A DNA stretch of 9,457 nucleotides, taken from contig CANGMV010000025.1 of NCBI GenBank assembly GCA_947454745.1, positions 1 through 9,457 of the forward strand, written 5' to 3'. The notes beneath the pieces were generated by a model that saw only the letters and a list, made by a program, of their open reading frames with translations, made no database searches and was not told the origin of the DNA. Source of the stretch: Bacteroidota bacterium (GTDB lineage Bacteria > Bacteroidota > Bacteroidia > Chitinophagales > Chitinophagaceae). Positions 1 to 5,877 of this stretch are shown piece by piece. The stretch's first letter is position 1; each line of letters begins with the position of its first letter. Both the position numbers and the translations under genes were made by a program.

Positions 1-140
1 ACTGCAATTTCAGGATTAATGCTTAGTGCACCACATGCTAATTCAACCAATCCATCCATATTAGCTGCTAATCGGTGAATGGCGCCAATAAAGGCATCCT
101 GGCCACCACCGACCATGCCCAGGCGTAATTTTCTATTCAT
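1..140 (-). CDS. Gfo/Idh/MocA family oxidoreductase, N-terminal fragment (cytosolic)
   Basis: Only the first 46 codons are in the window; the gene continues past the left edge. The reading starts at ATG (complement of 138-140) and gives MNRKLRLGMVGGGQDAFIGA followed by IHR. This is the opening beta strand and glycine-rich dinucleotide loop (GMVGGG, residues 8-13) of the Gfo/Idh/MocA NAD(P)-binding domain. The AFIGA-IHR stretch is characteristic of one subgroup of that family. There is no Tat or Sec leader, since the Rossmann strand begins within ten residues, so the enzyme should be cytosolic, unlike the exported relative at 5878-7332. Enzymes of this family oxidise or reduce a sugar or cyclitol hydroxyl using a nicotinamide cofactor. 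The gene is divergent from the isomerase-GMC operon, and an AATCGTT-type motif lies 23 nt upstream of its ATG. The family is secure; the substrate is unknown. Confidence 0.85.
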   Translation of the reverse strand, partial: MNRKLRLGMVGGGQDAFIGAIHRLAANMDGLVELACGALSINPEIA

Positions 141-163
141 TTTTAAAGTAATTTTTAAGCTTG

Positions 164-173
164 ACAATCGTTT
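164..173 (-). promoter_or_regulatory. AAACGATTGT motif, putative operator for the leftward oxidoreductase
   Basis: On the minus strand this reads AAACGATTGT and lies 23 nt upstream of the ATG at 140. The same 10-mer occurs in the opposite orientation at 294-303, about 24 nt upstream of the rightward gene at 328, so each divergent gene has the motif in the same orientation and at nearly the same distance. It also forms an ACAAT-N6-ATTGT dyad (164-179). The AAnCGnTT-like core resembles LacI-family operator half-sites. The regulator is inferred, not seen. Confidence 0.45.
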
Positions 174-231
174 TATTGTTTCATATTAACACTTTCACAA
201 CAATACCATAGCAATTTCATCCTATTTTCTC

Positions 232-248
232 AAAAAACCCGGTTTTTT
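232..248. repeat. Palindrome AAAAAACC-C-GGTTTTTT between divergent genes
   Basis: Two 8-bp arms, AAAAAACC and GGTTTTTT, surround a single C. The one-base centre is too small for a stable RNA hairpin loop, so this is more likely a DNA-level palindrome, such as a dimer-binding site or bent A-tract DNA, than a terminator. It sits near the middle of the 187-bp divergent intergenic region. Its function is unknown. Confidence 0.4.
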
Positions 249-283
249 CGTCAAAAATATTTTAAAAGAACGCAAATAAAATT

Positions 284-291
284 TACATTTA
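284..291 (+). promoter_or_regulatory. Possible Bacteroidota -7 promoter element for the isomerase-GMC operon
   Basis: TACATTTA matches seven of eight positions of the Bacteroidota -7 consensus TAnnTTTG. No clear -33 TTTG element was found at the expected distance upstream, so the call is weak. If it is correct, transcription would start near 298, inside the AAACGATTGT motif at 294-303, which is a position suited to repression. Confidence 0.25.
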
Positions 292-293
292 TC

Positions 294-303
294 AAACGAT
301 TGT
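294..303 (+). promoter_or_regulatory. AAACGATTGT motif, putative operator for the isomerase-GMC operon
   Basis: This is an exact inverted copy of the 10-mer at 164-173, so the two divergent genes share it. It lies 24 nt upstream of the ATG at 328. Extending the comparison to 16 nt keeps 12 matches. The AAnCGnTT core is of the LacI-family kind. A 12-bp perfect palindrome, ACTTTTAAAAGT, follows at 306-317 in the leader; its role, if any, is unclear. Confidence 0.45.
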
Positions 304-327
304 GAACTTTTAAAAGTGATTCTTGCC

Positions 328-1224
328 ATGTCCTCAACTGTAAATAGAAGAAGCTTACTCAAAAATGTATTAGCTAGCTCTGCGGCTGTAGCTGCGGGTG
401 TGGTATTGCCGAAGTCGGTCCTTGCAAATGTTGCTGAACATGGCGTTTCCAATACTTTAAAAGGAAATATCAATCATTCGGTTTGCAAATGGTGTTATAG
501 CGATATGCCATTAGAAGATTTATGTAAACTGGTAAATGAAATTGGTTTTGGCGCCATTGATTTATTAAAACCAAACGAATGGCCCACTGCAAAAAAATAT
601 GGTTTAGCATGTTCTATGTGTTATACGGCTGGTGAAACAAGTTTAACCAAAGGATGGAACGATATTAAAAATCATGAGTGGTTAATTAAAGATTATTTAG
701 AAGGCATAGAACTTGTTGCTGCTGCGGGTTACAAGAATTTAATTTGTTTTGCAGGTAATCGTAATGGCATGGATGATGAGACTGGTTTACAAAATTGCGT
801 GAAGGGATTAAAACAAATTTTACCATTAGCTGAAAAAAGAGGAGTGACTATTCAAATAGAATTATTCAATTCAAGAATTGACCACAAGGATTATATGGGT
901 GACAAGTCTGCTTGGGGTATTGAACTTTGCAAACGTTTAGGTTCTCCTAATTTCAAAATCCTTTTCGATATATATCATATGCAAATTGATGAAGGAGATA
1001 TTATTCGATCTATTCAGGACAATCACCAATACTTTGGGCATTATCATACAGCAGGAGTTCCAGGTAGACATGAGATTGACGAGCGCCAAGAATTAAATTA
1101 CCCTGCTATTATGCGCGCCATTGTAGCGACGGGTTATAAAGGATATGTGGCACAAGAGTTTATGCCAAAGGATCCGGATCATATTGCTTCTTTAAAAAAC
1201 GCAATTAAAATTTGCGACGTTTAA
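328..1224 (+). CDS. Tat-exported TIM-barrel isomerase, hydroxypyruvate isomerase-like
   Basis: This 298-residue protein has a Tat leader: twin arginine at residues 7-8 (NRRSLLK), a hydrophobic Ala/Val stretch, and a likely cleavage near A33 (VLA-N). The mature part is a xylose-isomerase-like TIM barrel resembling the hydroxypyruvate isomerase branch. It has the GNRNGMDD segment and GVPGRHE (about 244-250) followed by ELNYPAI. The probable metal ligands are E178 (IELFNS), D214 (LFDIYH), H240 (GHYH) and E277 (AQEF), so the site looks intact. An in-frame GTG at 316 would add four residues, but the ATG at 328 gives a normal Tat leader and is preferred. It is the first gene of an operon, 51 nt before the GMC dehydrogenase. 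Classic hydroxypyruvate isomerase is cytosolic, so an exported member probably acts on another keto or hydroxy sugar. The fold and export are well supported; the substrate is unknown. Confidence 0.88.
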   Translation: MSSTVNRRSLLKNVLASSAAVAAGVVLPKSVLANVAEHGVSNTLKGNINHSVCKWCYSDMPLEDLCKLVNEIGFGAIDLLKPNEWPTAKKYGLACSMCYTAGETSLTKGWNDIKNHEWLIKDYLEGIELVAAAGYKNLICFAGNRNGMDDETGLQNCVKGLKQILPLAEKRGVTIQIELFNSRIDHKDYMGDKSAWGIELCKRLGSPNFKILFDIYHMQIDEGDIIRSIQDNHQYFGHYHTAGVPGRHEIDERQELNYPAIMRAIVATGYKGYVAQEFMPKDPDHIASLKNAIKICDV

Positions 1225-1275
1225 AAAAATAAAATATTAAATAACAATTCCAATACACATATAAAAATTAACAAA

Positions 1276-2955
1276 ATGGCGGAACAACAGTATGACGCAA
1301 TTGTCGTAGGATCTGGAATCAGCGGCGGTTGGGCAGCGAAGGAGCTTACCGAAAAAGGATTAAAAGTTTTAATGTTAGAGCGCGGTAGAAATATTGAGCA
1401 CATTAAAGATTATGTAAATGCCAATAAGGAAGCTTGGGATCATCCTCATCGTGGTGGTAGAACACAACAAATGATTAAGGATTACCCAGTTTTAAAAAGA
1501 GACTATCCTTTAAATGAAACCAATTTAGATTATTGGTGTGTGGACAAGGAAAGCCCTTATACTGAAACAAAACGTTTTGACTGGTTTAGAGGATACCATG
1601 TAGGTGGTCGTTCTTTAATGTGGGGTCGTCAATCATACCGTTGGTCTGATTTAGATTTTGAAGCCAATGGCAAAGAAGGTGTAGGTGTGGATTGGCCAGT
1701 ACGTTACAAGGAAATTGAGCCTTGGTATGATTATGTAGAAAAATTTGCTGGTATTTCTGGTAACCGTGATGGGTTGGCAGTTTTACCTGATGGTCAGTTT
1801 TTACCTCCAATGGATTTAACCTGTGTGGAGAAAGACGTGGCAGAAAGATTAAAAAAAGAATTTAAAGGAGAGCGTCATTTAATTATTGGACGTACTGCAA
1901 ATATTACCGTGCCACATGGTGGCCGCCCTGGTTGTCAATTCCGTAATAAATGTTGGTTGGGTTGTCCATTTGGCGGATACTTCAGTACACAGTCTTCTAC
2001 TTTACCTGCTGCAATGGCAACTGGTAATTTAACATTAAGACCTTGGAGTATTGTAACTGAAATTAAATATGATAAAGATAAAAAGCGTGCTACAGGTGTT
2101 ACTGTTTTAGATGCGGAAACAAATAAAACAATCGAGTACAAAGCGAAAATTATTTTCGTGAATGCTTCTACTTTGAATAGTACTTGGATCTTAATGAACT
2201 CTGCTACTGACGTTTGGGAAGGTGGTTTAGGTAGCAGCAGCAATGCTTTAGGTAAAAACTTAATGGACCACCACTTAGGCATTGGCGCTGGTGGTATGGT
2301 AGAAGGTTACGAAGACCAATATACTTTTGGTCGTCGTGCAAACGGCTTCTACATTCCTCGTTATAGAAACTTTGGAACAGATAAGCGTGATTACTTGCGT
2401 GGATTTGGTTACCAAGGTGGTGGAACAAGACAAGGCTGGCAGCATGAAGTTGCTGAGTTTAGTATTGGTGCTGGATTTAAAGAAGCATTAACTGAGCCTG
2501 GTGTTTGGACCATTGGTATGGGTGGTTTTGGTGAAATGTTACCTGATCCAACAAACAAAGTTACTTTGGATAAAACAGTAAAAGATAAGTGGGGCTTAAA
2601 TGTCTTAAACATTGATTGTGAGTTAAAAGAAAACGAACATAAAATGCGTAAAGATATTTTAGCAGATGCACAAGAAATGTTAGAAAGAGCAGGTGTTAAA
2701 AATGTACAAGCACACGAAGGTGATGGTACACCAGGACGTGGTATTCATGAAATGGGTACAGCACGTATGGGTAGAGATCCAAAAACTTCGGTGTTAAATG
2801 GCAACAACCAAGTTTGGGATGCACCAAATGTGTTTGTTACTGACGGTGCATTTATGGCAAGTGCTTCTTGTGTAAACCCTTCATTAACTTATATGGCATT
2901 CACAGCGCGTGCTGTTGATTTTGCTGTAAGTGAATTGAAAAAGGGAAACTTATAA
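1276..2955 (+). CDS. GMC-family FAD-dependent sugar/alcohol dehydrogenase, catalytic subunit with probable [3Fe-4S] motif
   Basis: This is a 559-residue glucose-methanol-choline oxidoreductase. The FAD-binding Rossmann fold opens with GSGISG (12-17) and the acidic E35 at the end of the second strand. The GMC signature GGRSLMWG is at 110-117. The C-terminal domain has HEMGTARMG with catalytic-position H491, then DGAFMASAS-CVNPSLTY, where N534 occupies the second catalytic position (a His/Asn pair). Cysteines 220, 226 and 230 (C-X5-C-X3-C) match the spacing of the [3Fe-4S] ligands in Burkholderia-type FAD glucose dehydrogenase, so this is a dehydrogenase passing electrons onward rather than an oxidase. 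It has no signal peptide. The next gene, 28 nt downstream, encodes a Tat-signalled small subunit that probably carries it out folded. Likely roles are oxidation of glucose, a glucoside (perhaps at C3), gluconate or a polyol. The family is certain; the substrate is not. Confidence 0.92.
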   Translation: MAEQQYDAIVVGSGISGGWAAKELTEKGLKVLMLERGRNIEHIKDYVNANKEAWDHPHRGGRTQQMIKDYPVLKRDYPLNETNLDYWCVDKESPYTETKRFDWFRGYHVGGRSLMWGRQSYRWSDLDFEANGKEGVGVDWPVRYKEIEPWYDYVEKFAGISGNRDGLAVLPDGQFLPPMDLTCVEKDVAERLKKEFKGERHLIIGRTANITVPHGGRPGCQFRNKCWLGCPFGGYFSTQSSTLPAAMATGNLTLRPWSIVTEIKYDKDKKRATGVTVLDAETNKTIEYKAKIIFVNASTLNSTWILMNSATDVWEGGLGSSSNALGKNLMDHHLGIGAGGMVEGYEDQYTFGRRANGFYIPRYRNFGTDKRDYLRGFGYQGGGTRQGWQHEVAEFSIGAGFKEALTEPGVWTIGMGGFGEMLPDPTNKVTLDKTVKDKWGLNVLNIDCELKENEHKMRKDILADAQEMLERAGVKNVQAHEGDGTPGRGIHEMGTARMGRDPKTSVLNGNNQVWDAPNVFVTDGAFMASASCVNPSLTYMAFTARAVDFAVSELKKGNL

Positions 2956-2983
2956 TTTTAAATAATTTTTTAAATAATATTTT

Positions 2984-3550
2984 ATGATGAATAGAAGAGA
3001 AGCCTTATCAAGAGTTGCCATCCTTACGGGCGGTATGGTATTAGGCGCAGAAGCTTTTTTATCGGGTTGTAAAACCAATACTAAAGGTGTTACATTTTCA
3101 AAAGACGATGTTGCATTTTTAAATGAAGTAGCTGAAACTATTATTCCTGCAACTTCTACGCCAGGTGCAAAGGAAGCAAAGGTTGGTGAGTTTATGACAG
3201 TAATGGTGAACGACTGTTATGAAGAAAAAGACCAAGCTATTTTTATGGAAGGCATGAAAAAATTAGACGAAGCGTCTAAAAAATTAAATAGCAAAACTTT
3301 CATGGAGTCAACTCCTGAACAACGCAATGCATTATTAGTTGCTTTAGATAAAGAAGCTAAGGAGCATCAAAAAGCGGCTAAGCCCGAAGATCCTAAGCAT
3401 TACTTTACAATGATTAAACAATTGACTTTGTCAGGTTTCTTCACATCGGAAGTTGGCGCTACAAAAGCTTTACGTTATGTAGCTGTACCAGGTAAGTTTG
3501 TGGGTTCTTATCCTTATAAAAAAGGAGACAAAGCTTGGGCAACTAGCTAG
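2984..3550 (+). CDS. Gluconate 2-dehydrogenase subunit 3 family protein, Tat lipoprotein small subunit
   Basis: This 188-residue protein resembles the small subunit of membrane FAD sugar dehydrogenases. The conserved opening FLNEVAETIIPATSTPGAKE (45-64) and the C-terminal LSGFFTSEVGATKAL region are typical of the family. The leader has a twin arginine (NRREALSR, R4-R5), a hydrophobic core and a perfect lipobox, L26-S27-G28-C29, so it should be exported folded by Tat and lipidated at C29. The residues after C29 (KTNTK) lack an acidic run of the kind seen in surface lipoproteins, so a periplasm-facing anchor is more likely. It probably serves as the export escort and membrane anchor of the GMC subunit immediately upstream. 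Two adjacent ATGs (2984 and 2987) are equally plausible starts. No cytochrome c gene follows; a terminator lies 17 nt downstream. Confidence 0.88.
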   Translation: MMNRREALSRVAILTGGMVLGAEAFLSGCKTNTKGVTFSKDDVAFLNEVAETIIPATSTPGAKEAKVGEFMTVMVNDCYEEKDQAIFMEGMKKLDEASKKLNSKTFMESTPEQRNALLVALDKEAKEHQKAAKPEDPKHYFTMIKQLTLSGFFTSEVGATKALRYVAVPGKFVGSYPYKKGDKAWATS

Positions 3551-3566
3551 TAAAATTACTTTTTAA

Positions 3567-3599
3567 AAAAGGCGAGTATGTAAATAGTACTCGCCTTTT
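3567..3599 (+). terminator. Rho-independent terminator of the isomerase-GMC-small subunit operon
   Basis: Perfect 12-bp arms, AAAAGGCGAGTA and TACTCGCCTTTT, enclose a 9-nt loop and run into a T-rich tail. The hairpin begins 17 nt after the stop codon of the small subunit gene. The A-rich left arm could allow some termination from the other direction, but no leftward gene ends here. Confidence 0.9.
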
Positions 3600-3614
3600 A
3601 TTTTTCATTTATTA

Positions 3615-3624
3615 CAAACGTTTG
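3615..3624. promoter_or_regulatory. CAAACGTTTG palindrome, LacI-family-type operator
   Basis: This perfect 10-bp palindrome with a central CG ends 13 nt before the ATG at 3638 and just after the terminator of the preceding operon. AAACGTTT with flanking C/G is the classic form of LacI/GalR-family operators. Its position so close to the start codon suggests repression of the downstream isomerase gene as a separate unit. Its half-site is related to, but not identical with, the AACGATT motifs elsewhere in the window. Confidence 0.5.
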
Positions 3625-3637
3625 CAAAAAAATTAGT

Positions 3638-4498
3638 ATGAATAATTCAAGAAGAGACTTTCTCCGTAATTCAGCATTAGCAGGTTTGGCATTGACAATG
3701 CCATTTAAAAATGAGTTAATGGCCATGGCTGGAACTACCAATTCCTTTGGTATTCAATTGTGGACTGTCAAAGAAGCATTGGCGAAAGATCCATTAGCAG
3801 TATTGAAACATTTATCTCAAAGTGGCTATAAAAAAATAGAAAGCTTCGAAGGCGAGAAAGGTATTTTTTGGGGCATGAAAAATACCGAGTTCAAAAAACA
3901 CATGGATGAATTAGGTATGAAAATAGTGTCGGCGCATTGCGACAACACCCACGACTTTGAACGCAAAGCCGCAGAAGCTGGCGAGATTGGTATGAAGTAT
4001 TTGATCTGTCCATATAAAGGACCACAAAAATCATTAGATAACTTTAAAAAGTTTGCAGACGAGTTTAATGCTTGTGGTGAAATAGCTAAAAAGAATGGCA
4101 TTCGTTTTGCATACCATAATCACGACTATTCATTTAAAGCGATGGATGGCGTAGTTCCTCAGGACTTAATGATGGATAATACGAATCCTGCAACAGTAGA
4201 CTTTGAAATGGATATGTATTGGACGGTGGCAGCTGGTGTTGATCCCATTGCTTATATGGACAAACATGCAAATCGTTTTAAATTGGTACACGTAAAAGAC
4301 TTAGTGAAAACAAACACAGCCGAAGGTCATGAGTCGTGTATTATCGGTAAGGGTACCATTGATTATAAATCCTTGTTGCCAAAGGTCGCTAAGCGCGGCG
4401 TTCAACATATGATTGTGGAACAAGAAGCGTATACCGGCACTAACGAATTAGATGCTGCAAAAGCAGATGCTGCTTACTTGAAAACTTTGAAATGGTAA
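3638..4498 (+). CDS. Tat-exported sugar phosphate isomerase/epimerase-like TIM barrel
   Basis: This 286-residue protein starts with a textbook Tat leader, NNSRRDFLRNSALAG (R5-R6), with likely cleavage after A31 (AMA-G). The mature domain belongs to the AP-endonuclease-2/xylose-isomerase-like TIM barrels annotated as sugar phosphate isomerase/epimerase. Motifs in order are FGIQLWTVKEAL (37-48), YHNHDYSF (159-166), DFEMDMYWTVAAG (188-200), LVHVKD (216-221), IGKGTIDY (236-243) and IVEQEAY (259-265). Probable metal ligands are H160 (where many relatives have the Glu of an ENH motif), D192, H218 and E261. It is clearly diverged from the other exported barrel at 328-1224, so it is not a recent duplicate. 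Since it is exported, a phosphorylated substrate is unlikely despite the family name. Some family members act on 3-keto-glycosides. It lies between two terminators with its own operator and is probably transcribed alone. Confidence 0.88.
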   Translation: MNNSRRDFLRNSALAGLALTMPFKNELMAMAGTTNSFGIQLWTVKEALAKDPLAVLKHLSQSGYKKIESFEGEKGIFWGMKNTEFKKHMDELGMKIVSAHCDNTHDFERKAAEAGEIGMKYLICPYKGPQKSLDNFKKFADEFNACGEIAKKNGIRFAYHNHDYSFKAMDGVVPQDLMMDNTNPATVDFEMDMYWTVAAGVDPIAYMDKHANRFKLVHVKDLVKTNTAEGHESCIIGKGTIDYKSLLPKVAKRGVQHMIVEQEAYTGTNELDAAKADAAYLKTLKW

Positions 4499-4538
4499 TT
4501 TTAATACTTGTGTTTTAAAACAGAACACTTATCCATAA

Positions 4539-4572
4539 AAAAATCCCGAAGTATATTGCTTTCGGGATTTTT
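4539..4572. terminator. Bidirectional terminator between convergent genes
   Basis: Arms AAAAATCCCGAA and TTCGGGATTTTT (12 bp, perfect) enclose a 10-nt loop, with A-runs on the left and T-runs on the right, so either strand gives a stem followed by U residues. It lies 40 nt after the rightward isomerase stop (4498) and 35 nt after the leftward aminotransferase-fold gene ends (4608), and can serve both. Confidence 0.88.
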
Positions 4573-4607
4573 ATATTTCAAGGTTATTTTAGATCATTTT
4601 AATCGGC

Positions 4608-5786
4608 TTACTTTTTTACTTCAATTAAGTCGGTTGTTTTTATGATGGTGCTAAGTGCATTGTGCAAAGCCTCCAAATCTTGAATACTATTAAATGCATT
4701 AATGGAGTAACGCATATAAATGTCTTCTCCTTGACGCATAATAGGAATTTCGATATTGAATTCTTTATATAATTTTCGTTGTAATATTTCGGGCTCCTTG
4801 GTATGAATAGGAATACTAATCATTTGTCCTATCCACTCATTGGTTAAAGGGCTAATTGGATTGGTACCTAGTAACTCATAAAACAAGGGGGCATTGGCCA
4901 GTACCATTTCATGACATTTTTTTGCTACCTCCGGCCATTTATGATCCTTCATAAAAATAATACTCATAGTCACTGCTAGGAATGCTGAAAAATCCCTGGT
5001 GCCAATCATTTGATGATAGTCTAAGAAGGTTGATGCGGAAGGTTTAGCTGCTTTATAACCCCAGCTTACTACTAAGGGCTCACATAAATGTTGCACGCTT
5101 TTGTGTGCGTATAAAAAGCTAGCACCTTTTGGAGCCATCATCCATTTGTGACAAGCACCCACATAAAAATCAACTTCCAATTCATTAATTCTTAAATCTA
5201 CTTGTGCTGGCGCATGTGCTCCATCTACAATAGTGATTAAGCCTTTTGATTTAGCAATTTCACAAATCTCTTTTACGGGAAATATTAGTGCGGTTGCACT
5301 TGTGATATGACTAATAAAAATGGCTTTTGTTTTTGGAGTGAGTCCTTTAAAAAAGTCTTCAATAAACTGCTCTTTCGTGGTGATAGGTAAATTTATTTTT
5401 TGTCTTTTGTAAACTGCTTTTTTCTTTTCACAATAATAATCCCAGGTTCTGTCACAGGCGCCATATTCAATATCTGTTGCTAATATCTCATCCCCTTCTT
5501 CCAGTGGAAATGCTTTGGCAATAATATTCACAGCAAAGCTGGGATTGGTTACATATACTAAATCGTCCTTATCGTCCACATGAATAAATTGAGCCAATGC
5601 TGCACGTGAGGTAGATAAATACTCTACGCCATCAAATGCAATAAACTGTACAGGTTCCGCTTCCAATACTTTTTGCCATTGTTGATAATATTCAAATACG
5701 GGCTTGGGTGTTGCACCAAAGGATCCGAAGTTTAAAAAATTAATATCTTTTCTTAGTAAAAACTGGTCTCTTAAATTATTGTTCAT
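4608..5786 (-). CDS. Class V aminotransferase-fold PLP enzyme, isopenicillin N epimerase-like
   Basis: This 392-residue protein is a fold-type I PLP enzyme. The N-terminal LNFGSFGATPKPV (18-30) is the usual class V opening. VDGAHAPAQVD (187-197) holds D188, which contacts the PLP ring nitrogen, and H191. GACHKWMMAPKG (210-221) contains the Schiff-base lysine K214. MRYSINAFNS (358-367) carries the carboxylate-binding-type R359. The pattern is closest to isopenicillin N epimerase-like and cysteine-desulfurase-like members. Many such proteins are really lyases, desulfurases or racemases, so the reaction cannot be assigned. No signal peptide is present, so it is cytosolic, unlike most of its neighbours. 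Only 38 nt separate its start from the terminator of the upstream minus-strand oxidoreductase, so it either has a very compact promoter or depends on read-through. A link to sugar metabolism is not evident. Confidence 0.88.
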   Translation of the reverse strand: MNNNLRDQFLLRKDINFLNFGSFGATPKPVFEYYQQWQKVLEAEPVQFIAFDGVEYLSTSRAALAQFIHVDDKDDLVYVTNPSFAVNIIAKAFPLEEGDEILATDIEYGACDRTWDYYCEKKKAVYKRQKINLPITTKEQFIEDFFKGLTPKTKAIFISHITSATALIFPVKEICEIAKSKGLITIVDGAHAPAQVDLRINELEVDFYVGACHKWMMAPKGASFLYAHKSVQHLCEPLVVSWGYKAAKPSASTFLDYHQMIGTRDFSAFLAVTMSIIFMKDHKWPEVAKKCHEMVLANAPLFYELLGTNPISPLTNEWIGQMISIPIHTKEPEILQRKLYKEFNIEIPIMRQGEDIYMRYSINAFNSIQDLEALHNALSTIIKTTDLIEVKK

Positions 5787-5824
5787 CTTGGTTTAGATTT
5801 TCTATTGTCGAAGTTAAGTTAAAA

Positions 5825-5856
5825 AAAATCCCTCCCGATAATTCGAGAGGGATTTT
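5825..5856 (-). terminator. Terminator of the exported Gfo/Idh/MocA gene
   Basis: Read on the minus strand, a 13-bp stem with one mismatch (AAAATCCCTCTCG against CGGGAGGGATTTT) closes on a 6-nt loop and is followed by an unbroken run of T residues. It starts about 21 nt after the stop codon at 5878 and precedes the aminotransferase-fold gene on the same strand. Confidence 0.85.
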
Positions 5857-5877
5857 GAATCAATAAGTATTTGATGA

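Noticed and set aside
316..327. GTG start four codons upstream of the first isomerase ATG
   Set aside because: The ATG at 328 gives a standard Tat leader, and its distance to the AAACGATTGT motif mirrors that of the divergent gene; the GTG also lies inside a palindrome.
222..473. Minus-strand open frame overlapping the start of the isomerase gene
   Set aside because: It is antisense to a clear Tat-leader gene and crosses its promoter; the translation has no recognisable domain.
1221..2612. Several minus-strand open frames of 60-115 codons (1221-1403, 1586-1810, 1935-2282, 2204-2428, 2409-2612)
   Set aside because: All are antisense to the GMC dehydrogenase gene or its upstream gap, overlap one another and show no family motif.
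3826..4101. Minus-strand open frame of 91 codons
   Set aside because: It lies wholly inside the second TIM-barrel gene on the opposite strand, with no recognisable product.
4271..4277. Further AATCGTT copy
   Set aside because: It lies inside the coding sequence of the second TIM barrel and one such copy is expected by chance.
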